Shown here piece by piece: positions 25,397 to 48,206 of a DNA stretch of 64,000 bases. How positions within the stretch are numbered: position 1 is the stretch's first letter; each line of letters begins with the position of its first letter. Position numbers and translations under genes: made by a program. Source of the DNA: Misgurnus anguillicaudatus (lineage: Eukaryota > Chordata > Actinopteri > Cypriniformes > Cobitidae); NCBI RefSeq assembly GCF_027580225.2, contig NC_073361.2:22701501-22765500 (forward strand), in the 5' to 3' direction. The notes below the pieces were generated by a model. That model had not been told where the DNA came from, made no database searches, and saw only the letters and a program-made list of their open reading frames with translations.

Positions 25397-26823
25397 CAGT
25401 GGTGTAGTCTAGATTTTTGTAGTGAGTATACTGTGATTTTTCCCTCTCACCCTTATGCTAACTCGTCCCAGCGCAACGCACCACCACCCTCACAGATGCA
25501 TACAGTATGGATCTTCATGTTACAGAGCATTCTGAAAGTTTACTCATAAACACATAAACTGAATGTGTTATCAACATGTCAGTTTATTATAAGAAAAAAA
25601 AGAGTTTAACAGCCAATGGGTTTACAGCTGGGGAAACTGGATTGATTTTTAGACTGGTTTAGTGTTAATCAACATCTAACTCGGGGCCAAAACTTACTCA
25701 ACTGTTAATTATAATTAAAAAACTGTTTACAATCTTCAATCCGTGGCTAACACATGCATAACTATTGATAACATTACCATGTGTAATTGAATGGTGTAAA
25801 TGTTTTTAATTAATACACATTTAAGATGACCATGAATTAACTGTAATACAGCAAATTCTAATAATTAAATTTGCATAGTCATTGATATAAAAAGCTTATT
25901 TTTTGCATATAATACAAGCATTGTCTAAAAGTGAAAATAGTCTTTTACTTAATTATTATTACAAGACCATCATGTAGCCTAGACACCAAAACCAAGTGAA
26001 GAAAATTATCTCTTTAATTTGCAAGTCTGAACTGAACATCAACGCAGACATGAATTTCCTCACAGAAGTTTAAGATCATATATCATAGAAGTTTAAGATA
26101 TATAAGATCATATCTTGAACGTAGATATATAAATGAACACAGAGAAGGGAAGCACAAGCAAACATGCTGAAAGAGGCTTAAAACCATCAGGACATAATCG
26201 GGCTTATTTTATTGCACTTGAAACCTTACCTCGAGATAAAGTATTAAACTGGACTGATGATTTAAATGTTGTTTACTCACATGTGCGTTGTTAACTCTCC
26301 GGATAACTGTCGTTCACTTCTCCAGGGACTGTTTGTTTACAGTGTCACGTGAGCAGCTACGCTGCAGGTTCGACTTCATTTTGCGCTAAGCAGACCTCTT
26401 GGTGATGTCAAAGTACCGCGAGAGCGATTCAAAGCAGATTTCTCCATGTGATAACTGGCATCGCTCTCGCGGTACTTTGTTGTCACTCGCCTGTGGGTTC
26501 TTGTCGCGACACAGCAGTCTGCTCCCCAGGCACTCTAGCGCCGCTATAGTAGTAATTTGATTTCATACGCCGATCGGATCGCGCAGTTCGGCAGGAAGTC
26601 ATCAAATATATAGCTTATGTATATCCATTAAACCCGCTAAAGTAGCAAGTGTAGCATGCTAATGGTTAGTGCTTCACATCTAAATTATGACTAAAAGTTT
26701 GAAATGTCACAAAACCATGCTGTTACGCATCCTGACGCTATTTTTAGTGGGTATACGGAAATCCTTGACAATTTCTAGTGGGTATACGGCGTAGTCCTGC
26801 GTATCACGTAGACTACACCACTG
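25397..26823. mobile_element. Non-autonomous hAT transposon, 1.4 kb, perfect 8-bp TSD
   Basis: Ends CAGTGGTGTAGTCTA / TAGACTACACCACTG with identical TSDs GTCCAAAC at 25389-25396 and 26824-26831. A second internal end-like motif (tagtgggtatacgg) is repeated near the right end. No transposase frame, but it contains a perfect GC-rich hairpin at 26409-26479. Confidence 0.95.
26409..26479. repeat. Perfect 20-bp inverted repeat (hairpin)
   Basis: Arms caaagtaccgcgagagcgat (26409-26428) and its exact reverse complement (26460-26479) with a 31-bp loop, inside the hAT element. Confidence 0.95.
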
Positions 26824-26837
26824 GTCCAAACTGTTCC

Positions 26838-27035
26838 CATGCTGTCACTGGGGCAGTAGCTACCCTATAAAAAGGTCCTATGTATAATTTAGGTACAGAT
26901 ATGTATGCATTTGGTACCTATTTATAGGAACTGTTTGGTACCAATATACCTCTGAGATAATATGACATCTTTAGGTGTTTTTTTTTTAAGGGTACCACCC
27001 CAGAAACCTCTATCGGGACCAACAGGGACAAAAAA
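26838..27035. repeat. GGTACC-rich dispersed repeat (family P)
   Basis: atgctgtcactggggcagta, ggtacctatttatagg and gggtaccacccca; matches the other copies. Confidence 0.7.
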
Positions 27036-27151
27036 AGATGTTCACTACACTACATGTAATGGTGATGAACAGAGGAATGCAAATTGTCTGTGTCTGTGCA
27101 TTAAACACTAAACATCAGTCTATACGGTATACAGCAAAAAATGTGACTAGT

Positions 27152-27290
27152 GTTCCTGTAGCTCAATTGTTGTGTTGTGTTGGATGCACATAGGTCATGG
27201 GTTTAATCCCAAAGGGACACAGAGACTGATTAAATGTATATCTTGAATCTCACGCATTGCTTTGGATGAAACTATCTGCCAAATTTCCAA
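27152..27290 (+). mobile_element. tRNA-derived SINE fragment
   Basis: Head tgttcctgtagctcaattgt, B-box-like atgggtttaatccca, and a tail ctttggatgaaactatctgcc resembling the fish 'ctttggataaaagcgtctgc' SINE tail. Confidence 0.7.
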
Positions 27291-27407
27291 TATCCTGTAG
27301 CAACAAACACATAGTGTAGAATATAAATTATACAAAGTGGTTTCCTGGGAATGACCACATCTAATAGATTCTTTGTATAAAATGCAGGTTATGTCGCTCT
27401 TTATTAA

Positions 27408-28126
27408 AGGGACACTCCACTTTTTTAAAAAAATATACTAATTTTCCAGCTCCCCTAGAGTTAAACATTTGATTTTTACCGTTTTGGAATCCATTCAGCT
27501 GATCTCCGGGTCTGGCGCTATCGCTTTTAGCATAGCTTAGCACAATCCATTGAAACTGATTAGACCATTAGCATCGCGCTAAAAAATAACCAAAGAGTTT
27601 CGATATTTTTCCTATTTAAAACTTGACTCTTCTGTAGTTACATCATGTACTAAGGCTGACAGAAAATTAAAAGTTGCGATTTTCTAGGCAGATATGTCTA
27701 GGAACTATACTCTCATTCTGGCGTAATAATCAAGGACTTTGCTGCTGTAACATGTCTGCAGCAGGCGTAGTGATATTACGCACTGCCCGAAAAAAGTCCC
27801 CTGCCATTGAAAGTTACTAAGGGAACTATTTTCAGCTGCTGCGTAATATCATTGCGCCTCCTGCAGTCATGTTACAGCTGCAAAGTCTTTGATTATTACG
27901 CCAGAATGAGAGTATAGTCCTAGTCTTAGTACACGATGTAACGACAGAAAAAAAATATAGAAACTCTTTAGTTATTTTTTAGCGCGATGCTAATGGTCTA
28001 ATCAGATTCAATGGATTGTGCTAAGCTATGCTAAAAGTGGTACCGCCAGACCCGGAGATCAGCTGAATGGATTCCAAAACTGTAAAAATCAAATGTTTAA
28101 CTCTTTTTTTAAAATGGAATGTCCTT
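27408..28126. mobile_element. TTAA-flanked foldback transposon, family E copy 2
   Basis: TIR gggacactccacttttttaa; arms of about 300 bp; TTAA at 27404-27407 and 28127-28130. The central loop contains cattctggcgtaataatc and its inverted partner. Confidence 0.88.
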
Positions 28127-28130
28127 TTAA

Positions 28131-29869
28131 AATATTATTTTTGTGACCTTTAACCTATTGGTAATCAACATGGAGAAATGTGAAATGTTTGTGTCTGTGG
28201 ATGTAACATAAACATTCATTTTGGACATCCTTACACAGATTTCACCCTCATGTGATCCCATCTTATTCCGTATAATCGGATGTGCCGTCCATTTACGTAA
28301 CACTGAAAATACAAGAGCACAACTAACCGAGCGTCTTTTGGATTAAATCAGATGGGCATGAAATCATTGCCCTTTTGTTTGTTTCACTTCTCTGCCCATT
28401 GTGCCCTCTGATTGTGACGGGTCAACACCCTGTGAAACGTAAAGTCAACATAACAATGCTTACCATCCACTTACCCATGATTCATGTATCACCAAAGGTG
28501 CAACCAGTCAAAAAGTGTTACAAGGAGAGTCTGATCAGTCCCAACAACAACACAATGACAGCGTGACCTTCAGGTATATGTGTTCTCAAAGCTGATCATT
28601 CTTTATACCAATATACACGATTTAACTTTACTGCCATGTTACATCTGAGGAAATTTGTCTTCCTCTGCTCAGGAAGCCTTGAGGTCAATAAAGTCTCAAC
28701 ATCTGAGCTATAAAGTCTTCCTCTTAGTGCACAAACAAAACACTATTCAAACAAAACAAAAACTTTGAATGACACTTAAGTTTGTTTCGAGCAATTGCGT
28801 TCACCTCTCATTAAAATTCTCGCCATCATTTCACCTGCAGGCGTACACGAGAGCATCATTACTATTCTCATTTTCATAGCTGTCAGAAGCCACACTTTCA
28901 AGGAAAGGCTTCAATACGATGTATAATTAGTGATGCCCAAAATAAAATAATGCCATTTGGTGATCTGTTGACACTGTAAATGCAAAATCGCAGCTTGGGG
29001 TGCTGTAACAAGATGCTTCACATACCTGTAAGCTATCTATAGATGGATGCTGTGTGACTTTGGAGTTTTCACCTAATAAATGCCATGTGATGCTTGCTTG
29101 TTGTTAATGCCAACACAATCTCATGGCATTCGTATTTTACGATGTGGATAATTTAAATTAAAACCACATTCGTACATTTTTGTATTATTTGCTTTTACAC
29201 TTGAGATGTTGGGGTTAGTCATTATTGTTTTTTTTTTTTTTATAAATGCATTTTGTAGTTACTTCGTACGTCTTCATGCAAATTTTTTGTAAAATACGTC
29301 AAGATTCCCGTGACATCAGGCTGGATAATGTTTAACTACTCCGAGCAAGACGTCTATCATAATTAAACTCGATTTTCATGTGGAGCATGCTTGATCAGAT
29401 CCTTAAAAGTCAGGAAATGATTCTCGCTGTGGCCCTGTAGTGGGCAAGTTAATGAATTTATTAGCACCGGCTGCGCTCTATAGCCACATCAATCTTGCCG
29501 GACCTCCCTGTAGAGCTCTTTAAACCGAGGCTGCCTTCAGATTCTATGGCTTTGGTCTAAATATATTGCTTGAATTGCTATACATAGGTCTGCCGAAACA
29601 ATGGGAATTTGTTCTCAAAGCTATCAGTGGTTGACAAGCACGTCAGAATGAATTCACATCATAATGCGCTGACATCAGCTTCCTCTGGATTTATATGCAA
29701 TTTGAATGTGTACTGTATGTCTCCCACGTAAAGACATTGTTAAAAGCAATGGGTTACATTAAAGGGATAAGACACCTATCATGCTGTTTCAAACTTTTTT
29801 AATGCAGATTTGGAGACAAATATCTGCACATAGAGAAAGAGTTTTCGGCACACTCACAGAAATAAAGGA
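28131..29869. other. Intergenic, mostly unrecognised
   Basis: About 29110-29320 looks like an old fish repeat (caacacaatctcatggcatt...ttcgtac...gacatcaggctgg). The remainder, including 29340-29760, has no repeat or exon I recognise. Confidence 0.4.
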
Positions 29870-29938
29870 GCAAAAGCTGGGGCAGTACCATTGCAAAAAG
29901 TACCTTTTTGTATGTAAAAGAAAGTTGGTTTAACTTAA

Positions 29939-32009
29939 AGGGATAGTTCACCCAAAAATGAAAAATATATAATTAATGACTCACCCTTATGTCATTCCAA
30001 ACTCGTAAAACCTCTGTTCATCTTTGGAAACACAGTTTAAGATGTTTTAGATTTAGTACGAGCCGACCCTTCATTGAAAATCTATGTACGGTATACTATC
30101 CATGTCCAGAAAGGCAATAAAAACATCATCAAAGTAGTCCATGTGACATCAGTGACTTTATTTAGCATTGTCTTCTCTTCCGGTTCTGTTGTGAATCGCG
30201 TGCATGAGACTAAAGTAACGTGACTGCAGTGACACGACTGACGTATGACACGGCTGACGTGTTATCTGGTGCGCCCCAGCTGTTTTTTTTGTGCGTCCGA
30301 GCTTTGTTTACAGTCTGAGGGAGACACATGCTATGAGTTAAAAAAAACAACTTTGCAAACATGTCTGAGGATAACGTGTCAGCTGTGTCACTCCAGTCAA
30401 GTGACTTTAGTCTCGTGCACGCGATTCACAACAGAACCGGAAGAGAAGACAATGCTGAATAAATTCGTAATTTTTTTTATTTTTAGACCAAAATGTATTT
30501 TCGATGCTTCAACACATTCTAACTGACCCACTGATGTCAGATGGAATACTTTGATGATGTTTTTATTACCTTTCTGGACATGGACAGTATACCGTACGTA
30601 GATTTTCAATGAAGGGTCAGCAAGCACTTGGACTAAATCTAAAACAGAAGACTAAAGTCACGTGACTGCAGTGACGCGTTTTCCTCAGACATGTTTGCGA
30701 AGTTTTTTTTCAAACTTACAGCATGAATCTCCCTCAGATTGTAAACGAAGCTCGGACGCACAAAAAAAAAACAGCTGGGGTGCACCAGATAACACGTCAG
30801 CCGCGTCGTACGTCAGTCCCGTCACTGCAGTCACGTGACTTTAGTCTCGTGCACGCGATTCACAACAGAACCCGAAGAGAAGACAATGCTGAATAAATTC
30901 GTAATTTTTGTTATTTTTAGACCAAAATGTATTTTCTATGCTTCAACACATTCTAACTGACCCACTGATGTCACATGGACTACTTTGATGATGTTTTAAT
31001 TACCTTTCTGGACATGGACAGTATACCGTACGTAGATTTTCAATGAAGGGTCAGCAAGCACTCGGACTAAATCTAAAACAGAAGACTAAAGTCACGTGAC
31101 TGCAGTGACGCGGCTGACGTATTTTCCTCAGACATGTTTGCGAAGTTTTTTTTTCAAACTTACAGCATGCATCTCCCTCAGATTGTAAACGAAGCTCGGA
31201 CGCAAAAAAAAAAAAACAGCTGGGGTGCACCAGATAACACGTCAGCCACGTCATACGTCAGTCGCGTCACTGCAGTCACGTGACTTTAGTCTCGTGCACG
31301 CGATTCACAACAGAACCCGAAGAGAAGACAATGCTGAATAAATTCGTAATTTTTGTTATTTTTAAACCAAAATGCATCTTCAATGCTTCGACACATTCTA
31401 ACTGACCCACCGATGCCACACGGACCACCTTGATGATGTCTCCACCACCTTTCTGGACATGGACAGTATACTGTACGTAGATTTTCAATGAAGGGTCAGC
31501 AAGCACTCGGACTAAATCTAAAACAGAAGACTAAAGTCACGTGACTGCAGTGACGCGGCTGACGTGTTTTCCTCAGACATGTTTGCAAAGTTTTTTTTTC
31601 AAACTTACAGCATGCATCTCCCTCAGATTGTAAACGAAGCTCGGACGCAAAAAAAAACAAACAGCTGGGGTGCACCAGATAACACGTCAGCCACGTCGTA
31701 CGTCAGTCGTGTCACTGCAGTCACGTGACTTTAGTCTCGCGCATTGAATTCACAACAGAACCGGAAGAGAAGACAATGCTGAATAAAGTCACTGATGTCA
31801 CATGGACTACTTTGATGATGTTTTATTACCTTTATGGACATGGACAGTATACCACACATAGATTTTCAATGAAGGGTCAACAAGTCTCGGACTAAATATA
31901 AAACATCTTAAACTATGTTCCGAGGATGAACGGAGGTCTTGCGAGTTTGGAGCGACATTGGGGTGAGTCATTAATGACATTATTTTCATTTTTGGGTGAA
32001 CTATCCCTT
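29939..32009. mobile_element. 2-kb foldback transposon with internal tandem amplification
   Basis: TIRs gggatagttcacccaaaaat / atttttgggtgaactatccc with TTAA on both sides. Inside, a unit starting actaaagtcacgtgac repeats head to tail at 30651, 31085 and 31530. The ends are a normal MITE pair shared with 47409-47640. Confidence 0.9.
30651..31901. repeat. Tandem array, about 2.9 units of 434-445 bp
   Basis: Units 30651-31084 (434 bp), 31085-31529 (445 bp) and a partial unit from 31530 with an internal deletion. Units are near-identical and each is itself partly palindromic (cacgtgactgcagtgacgcg and its inverted partner), with an A-run of variable length. Confidence 0.92.
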
Positions 32010-32179
32010 TTAAAAAGTAAGTCACCTGGTTTCTTTCCCTGGTTTGACAACTGTTTTAACTTTTAAGTTGAATTAACTCAAAATCTTAAGGTAACCAGGT
32101 AACTTACTTTTTGAAGTTGAACCATAAATCTTTATTTACAGTGTAAAGGGTGCATATTTGTACCTAAGGTACCTAAATG

Positions 32180-32391
32180 ATAAAGGGTGCACGATTGTTG
32201 AGAAAGGCTTTGGAAAAGGGAGTCGGGCAGAGTACCAAAACACACTTGTAGCCAATCAGCAGTAAGGGTTGCCTATGTGTGGGGCGGGTCTATCAAAAAA
32301 AGGTCCAGATTCTAATGGGGTAGGTGCGAGTTCGTTTAGGTGATTTCAAATGTCAACATTGGCTTTCAGAGACCGTGCACCCCGCCTTTAA
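32180..32391. mobile_element. MITE, family D copy 2
   Basis: TIRs taaagggtgcacg / cgtgcaccccgccttta. Interior nearly identical to 6427-6659. Inserted within the family P copy. Confidence 0.82.
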
Positions 32392-32420
32392 GGGTACTGC
32401 CCAAGTGACAGCTTTTCATG

Positions 32421-33811
32421 ACAGGGCAGGTGCCAATCAAGCAACGTAACATAAACAAAAATCAGCATGCTGCCACTACTACTCCCAAAGATAATTTATT
32501 AAAAAACGCAAGTTTTGACCAAAAAGGTCTTTATCAGGCAACTATCAGATATTTTTACCATTAATGGAGATAATAGTCTGATAGTTCACTTTTATTGTAT
32601 GGACTTTGTTAATATTTGCTTTTAAAAATAAAGGTGCAACACAATGCCATAGTAAATTCATTTTTTGGCTGTATGGTATCATAAGGAACATTTAAAATGA
32701 TGAACTTCTCTTTTCATTAAAGGTTTTTGGTAATGGAAAAGGGTTATTTAGACTATAAAAATGTTTCTTTAATGAACCTTTCGCTTATACAAACAAAAAT
32801 GGTTATGACATTGTTGTGAGGAATCTTTTGTAGCACTTTTATTTTATTAGAGTTGTTTTTCTGTGTTCCGTGAATGTAGAGGGATACGGTGGATACTTAT
32901 TAACATTTAAATTGATTATGAAGCATTTTAGCTTTTGAGCATTTCTCTTGCAGTGTATTATTTTGCATCTCTAAATGGGTACTTAATGTGCTTTGCTTCC
33001 AAACATTTGAGACCGGTGTGAAATTACTTGTGAAGTAAAATAGAAACTACGTCAAAAATACTCATGGGCATGTCAGTATTCAAGGGAGATAATAGAAATA
33101 TCCTTAACCTTGAATCAGCATGCTTATGTCACAATGCAATTGCCTTAAAAATGAGGTCTTGATTTTTCAGGACCCCTCAAAGCCTTGGAGGAAAGAGTCT
33201 CTTCTCCCTGTAAATTATCTTCTTGTTTATTCTCTATTTGATTATGACACAGACCGATAACCTTTTTGAGCTGGAAGAGCACAGCTGCTTCACAAGTCGT
33301 CAGAGGAGAGAGCCGGAGCTCCGCCGATGGAAATGTTATTCACAGTATATACTGGAGTCTCTGGAGAGATAGCAGTCAAAAGTACATAGGCCCAGTCAAA
33401 GAGGAAAACGATACTCGTTCTTCATGCTGATGAGTCTCACAGGAAACACAAAAGAGTTTTCAAATCTCCTGTCACCTCTTCTGGACCACACCGAATCTCT
33501 CTGAGGATTCTTCAAAGCTATTTGCTTCTTTGCCTGACTGAAATGATTACAAGCAGCGACTTTGTGAAGAGTTTGGCACTCACTGGAAGTACACACAGGA
33601 ACTGCTCATGAAAAGTGGCTAGCAAATAGAAGCTTTTACTACTAAAGTGTTTCAATTATGAAACAATACCATGCAAACTACTATTTGAAAATGTGCAATT
33701 TGTTGACCTTTTAACTTGACAAACAATTGTATGTTGCAATGCATTTATGGTAAAACATTTAAAGAAATGAACAAATACTATTTGCACACTTGGGTGGTCA
33801 TTGACAGGTGG
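32421..33811. other. Intergenic, mostly unrecognised
   Basis: No exon. 32655-32850 may be a diverged 'gaacc' MITE. 33050-33620 shows no repeat similarity within the window. Confidence 0.4.
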
Positions 33812-33819
33812 GCATAGAC

Positions 33820-34101
33820 CAGTGGTTCTCAAACTTTTTCGACGTGTGGCGCCCCATACGGTGTATCCCTTTATGCCCCTTCAAAGAAAATTTAGGACAT
33901 AAAACATTTCAAAACTTAAAATTTGAATTAAACAAAACATTTTATGTATATAATGTAGTCCTGTTGGTTAGTAGCCTTATTTTTCTGAGGTTTAATTACA
34001 CAGAAGTTATGATAAATTAATGTATTTTATAAAATGTGATTAAACTGGGGACCATCTCAGGGCCCCCCAGGAGGCTACGGCCCCCAGTTTGAGAACCACT
34101 G
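33820..34101. mobile_element. Non-autonomous hAT element, near-perfect TSD
   Basis: Ends CAGTGGTTCTCAAAC / GTTTGAGAACCACTG. Flanks GCATAGAC (33812-33819) and ACATAGAC (34102-34109) agree at 7 of 8 bases. 282 bp. Confidence 0.9.
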
Positions 34102-34539
34102 ACATAGACACAATTCATAATGTAGGCCTAGCTTGTAAATGATTATTATTAACCAACAACTAAACTGTTAATTTTTTTTTTTTTAATGTAATAAATCAGC
34201 AAGCTACAACGTGATTTTATACATATTGTTTCATTGCTAAACATTAACAAAGGTTGCTTCTTAAACTAATTTATAATTTCTTCAAAATAACCACTTCAGG
34301 CCAGGTTTAACCATACAAACTACATTTAAAACAATTGCCCCACCATGTGGATATTAAATGAAATGCAGGTGGACATGCGAACAGATGGATTTCTGTATTT
34401 TAGAGGAAGACTTGGACATTTTTTATTTTAGTTTATCCTACATACATTATTGTTGTTGTTTTGTATTTTATTATTATCATCTCTTTTTCTATTATGTTTA
34501 TTACTTGCACGGTCCGGCCAAATTGTGCGAATTGTATAC

Positions 34540-34800
34540 TGTGGCCGTTTCAAAATCGGGAGGCTGCAGCCTTTGGAGGTCGCATATGCAGGCTGCATAC
34601 GTCATCAAACCTAGTTTATTTAAGTTAAATGAGCATTACATTTGCAAGTCTTAAGGATATTACAACAATCTACGATTAACTAAAATTTATAGTCAACTGT
34701 ATAATTGTTAATATTCTGAAATAAGACAGTCTTGATGACGTATGCAGCCTACAAATGCGTCCTCCGGATGCTGCAGGCTTCTGATTGAGAAACGGCCTCA
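34540..34800. mobile_element. MITE with GGCCGTTTC TIRs
   Basis: ggccgtttcaaaatcgggag and ctgattgagaaacggcc, with inner arms gctgcatacgtcatcaa / ttgatgacgtatgcagc. Confidence 0.78.
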
Positions 34801-35135
34801 GTATGATTGTGGATGTGACAAACAAACAAATTGAGCTGACTAAAAAAAATATATATTTCAACATATACGATTATTTGTGATGCTGTGATTTAATGGGATT
34901 TAAAAATAAGATATATTTATATAAATTAATTTAGCGACTTACAAATGAAGTAATCAACAATTAGTGTAGTCTACAACGCTACGTTTACATGTATGACCAG
35001 AGTTAAAAATAATTATTTATATAATAAATATTTACTTATATAATCGTGTGTACGCGTGTGTGTAATGATGCATCTTCTAACAAGCCACTATGCATCTGTG
35101 CAACACAATGAACAAGCAATGACGCTCAGCGGACA

Positions 35136-35526
35136 GCTCAGCCAATCAGACTCCTTTATGTAAATAAAAAACGAGATAAAGTTTCCTGATTGGTCCTCTC
35201 CTGCCTGGCCATATCACAGCCTCTCTTCTTTGTTGTTGTTATCTGCATTGAAGTCCAGCTGATGGGCTAGGTCGAGGGCGGAGCGTGGGAGCATCGTTCT
35301 TTTCAATAGGCAGACATTGTGAGGGGGAGGCGCTACGGTGGAAGGGCTTTGATGGGAGTGGCTGAGGGAAGAAAGAATCGAGTGGGCGGGACGTAGATGC
35401 AGGTTCTGTAGTAGAGCATCCTTAACACAGAGGCTCGGCTAACAGCTACGGTTCAAAACTGATGCTGAGTCAGGGAGAGGTTTCAATTAGAGTCACATCC
35501 TGCTCGGTTTGGACTCTCCAAAAACT
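35136..35526 (+). promoter_or_regulatory. pcyt1b: Probable pcyt1b promoter and 5' UTR
   Basis: Just upstream of the first coding exon, the sequence becomes more GC-rich than its surroundings. It carries CCAAT boxes in both orientations (gccaatcag at 35141, gattggt at about 35188) and GC-box-like tracts (gtgggcggga near 35383). No TATA box is obvious close to the ATG. The arrangement suggests a CCAAT/GC-box promoter; the start site cannot be placed. Confidence 0.5.
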
Positions 35527-45739
<10,213 letters not shown>

Positions 45740-45778
45740 CCATTAAACGTTTATGTACTTTGTAGATTGCACTTTACC

Positions 45779-45806
45779 CACACACACATACACACACACA
45801 CACACA
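45779..45806. repeat. (CA)n microsatellite in pcyt1b 3' UTR
   Basis: cacacacatacacacacaca just after the stop codon, with one interruption. Confidence 0.9.
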
Positions 45807-46068
45807 GTCAGTAAAGAGAGGTCCACACAACTACTTACATGAAAACTTGTGTTCACATACACAGCACAGGGTTGTCTTGTTTGGTTATGCTGGTATTACA
45901 GCAAATATTTAATAATAAGCCATTGCAGCTCCTATTTGATGGACAGAGGAAGGTATTACCCAAGGATGATACTCAAGGTATTACCTAAGAAGAAAGCGAT
46001 TTTTTTTCGCTTACAAGATTAACAATGACATCATTTACATCAGCACAGCTAATCCAGCACATTAGGGG

Positions 46069-46256
46069 TGATTTCTCAGACAGGGTTTAACGTACATAAA
46101 GCCAGGACTAGCCCTTAGTTATATTAAGACATTTAAGTAGTTTTTACAAAAAAAAAATAATGCCGCTGATTTATTTTAAGATACGTCAGTGCAAGCCGTT
46201 TCCTGTTAAGGCAGCTGAAAGACTACACTTAAGCCCTGTCTGGGTAACCATCCCTT
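46069..46256. mobile_element. MITE, diverged copy of 45147-45383
   Basis: ggtgatttctcagacagggt at the left, ccctgtctgggtaaccatcc at the right, and the shared attttaagatacgtcagtgc core. Lies in the pcyt1b 3' UTR region. Confidence 0.72.
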
Positions 46257-46321
46257 AGTGTCTGGTTAAACTGGATTATGGGTGATTAATGAAGTATGTT
46301 AAGTAGTCAGTAGTGGATTAA

Positions 46322-46545
46322 AAGGATAATACACCCAAAAATTAAAATCCTGTCATCATTTACTGACCCTCGTGTTGTGCCAAACCTGTTGAATACAAAA
46401 TAAGATATTTTGATGAACGATAATAAACACACAGTTGACCGTCAACTTTGTGAAGACCGTCATTTATTAAAATATCTTTTTTTGTACTCGTGCAGGTTGA
46501 GAGCAACACAAACGGTGAGTAAATGATGACAGGATTTTCATAGAG
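46322..46545. mobile_element. Degenerate 'gggatagttcaccc'-type MITE
   Basis: aaggataatacacccaaaaa left end, gagtaaatgatgacaggatt near the right; the final TIR bases are lost. Confidence 0.65.
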
Positions 46546-47066
46546 GACAATGACTGTATGAAGGATTCTGTCATCTATTGCTCAGGTCTGGATCATTGGA
46601 AATGCTGTACTGTTACATACATACTGTACAGTGTACACTCATTTCTGTTCAGTGTTTTCAAACAATGTCTCATCCACCTCATGATAAATATGTATCAATG
46701 CAGCGCTTTTTGTGCATGAATGTGTTTAATTTTCATTAACCCTTTTGTGTCCTGTGTGCCCTAACCTAAATAGAGCTACAGTAAATCATTATCATGATCA
46801 ATTACTAGTCTGATATTGTCATAAGTCAGCAGAAAGATACATCACACATCTTATCACATTAAGACGACGAGGTCTAGTAACTTTTAGATTAAAGCTAAAG
46901 GATTCACATTTAGTGTTGAGCTCATTCTACCCTACATTATTAATAATCTTCTTTATTGTCTAGTTATATGTATGCGACAGTCACATCCATTTATGTGCTA
47001 TTCACTCTGTATAGTCTTTTTTGTTTATATATTTTGTGTTTTAATTCTTATGTAAATAATAATAAT

Positions 47067-47072
47067 AATAAA
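47067..47072 (+). promoter_or_regulatory. pcyt1b: Candidate pcyt1b polyadenylation signal
   Basis: AATAAA within a short (aat)n tract, about 1.33 kb after the stop codon, followed by T/G-rich sequence. It is the first convincing AATAAA after the stop on this strand. This is an inference only; transcript ends are needed. Confidence 0.35.
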
Positions 47073-47408
47073 TAATTGAGAAACTTGAGATTGACTGTTT
47101 ATTAGTACTTCAGATGGAATGTGTCAGTAGATCAATGTTCTCATTGTAATGATTTATATCAGTTGCAAAATATCAGCTAAACACACAAAATCAGCTAACA
47201 CGTAGTTTTAAGCTTATCCAGTTTAAAATGTTTCAAACATCAAGGAGTGGTGTTTTACTTGCAAAGTAAACAATTTTCATCACATAAAACACATAAATCG
47301 TTGTTCGTTTTGCACATACAATGTTCGCAAGACACAATGAAAATATCAGCTCATTACAATAGGATCAACATTTCTTTGTAGGTAAACAGGTCGTATTCTT
47401 ACATTTAA
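47073..47408. other. Junction between the convergent genes
   Basis: Between the candidate pcyt1b poly(A) signal and the next MITE; AT-rich, nothing else recognised. Confidence 0.35.
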
Positions 47409-47640
47409 AGGGATAGTTCACCCAAAAATTTAAATGATACAAACCTGTATAAATTTTACACAAAGGAAGATATTTGTAATTAAACAGGAAATAGGAGCAC
47501 TATTGACTTACATAGTAGGAAAGAAAAATACTATGGCAGTCAATGGTGCTCAAAATATCAGCAGAACACAAAAAGGCATACAGGTTTGTAACAACTTGAG
47601 GGCGAGTAAAAATGGCAAAATTTTGGGGTGAACTATCCCT
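47409..47640. mobile_element. Short MITE, TTAA-flanked
   Basis: gggatagttcacccaaaaat / attttggggtgaactatccct TIRs, TTAA on both sides, 232 bp. The simplest form of the family whose large version is at 29939-32009. Confidence 0.88.
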
Positions 47641-48206
47641 TTAACTTCATCTCTTCTCAGCATTCGGAATTCAAGGCATCAAAGTGCTTTCTTCATTGAT
47701 TTAATAAAACACACAAACTAGCAAACTACTTCAAATATTTTAAAATAAATACTGAAAATTATACTTCAAAAACATAAGTAGTGGAACACTAACCAAACAT
47801 TTTAAATGAACATTGCAGATTTACAGCAGGTATATAGACAGTCTATATAAAACAATAACATGCCTGCAAAGTTGGAGTTGGTGAATCTCTGGAAAAAAAT
47901 TCAAATAATATAAACTATATATTTTTGTATTAAAAAAATGAAGCCTATTTAACAACACTTAATCTTTTCATTTACTGTGGCATTTTCATAAATTTGCAAA
48001 TTTTCTCCCCAACTTTCATTCTGTAATGCAAGCATAAAATCTTTTCCTTATGCATTTTCCTTTGAATTTTGTAATAAAATATGACTTGGTTTTCAAGAGA
48101 TTCACTTAGGAGTATTGCAATAAATACACAAAGTTAAGCAATACTGCACAAATGTTCATCTTATTCAGATTCGAATGCAAAAACTCAAAACAAGACTCTA
48201 GAAATG

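Larger units (their letters stand above)
29870..32420. repeat. Family P repeat split by nested insertions
   Basis: The left half, gctggggcagtaccattgca at about 29878, and the right half, ggtactgcccaagtgacagc near 32392, are the two ends of one family P copy. Between them lie a foldback element (29939-32009), a second palindromic element around it ending near 32145, and a family D MITE (32180-32391). Confidence 0.6.

Noticed and set aside
30245..31506. Several 67-93-codon frames with near-identical protein sequence
   Set aside because: They repeat because the DNA is a tandem, palindromic array within a transposon; no evidence of coding.
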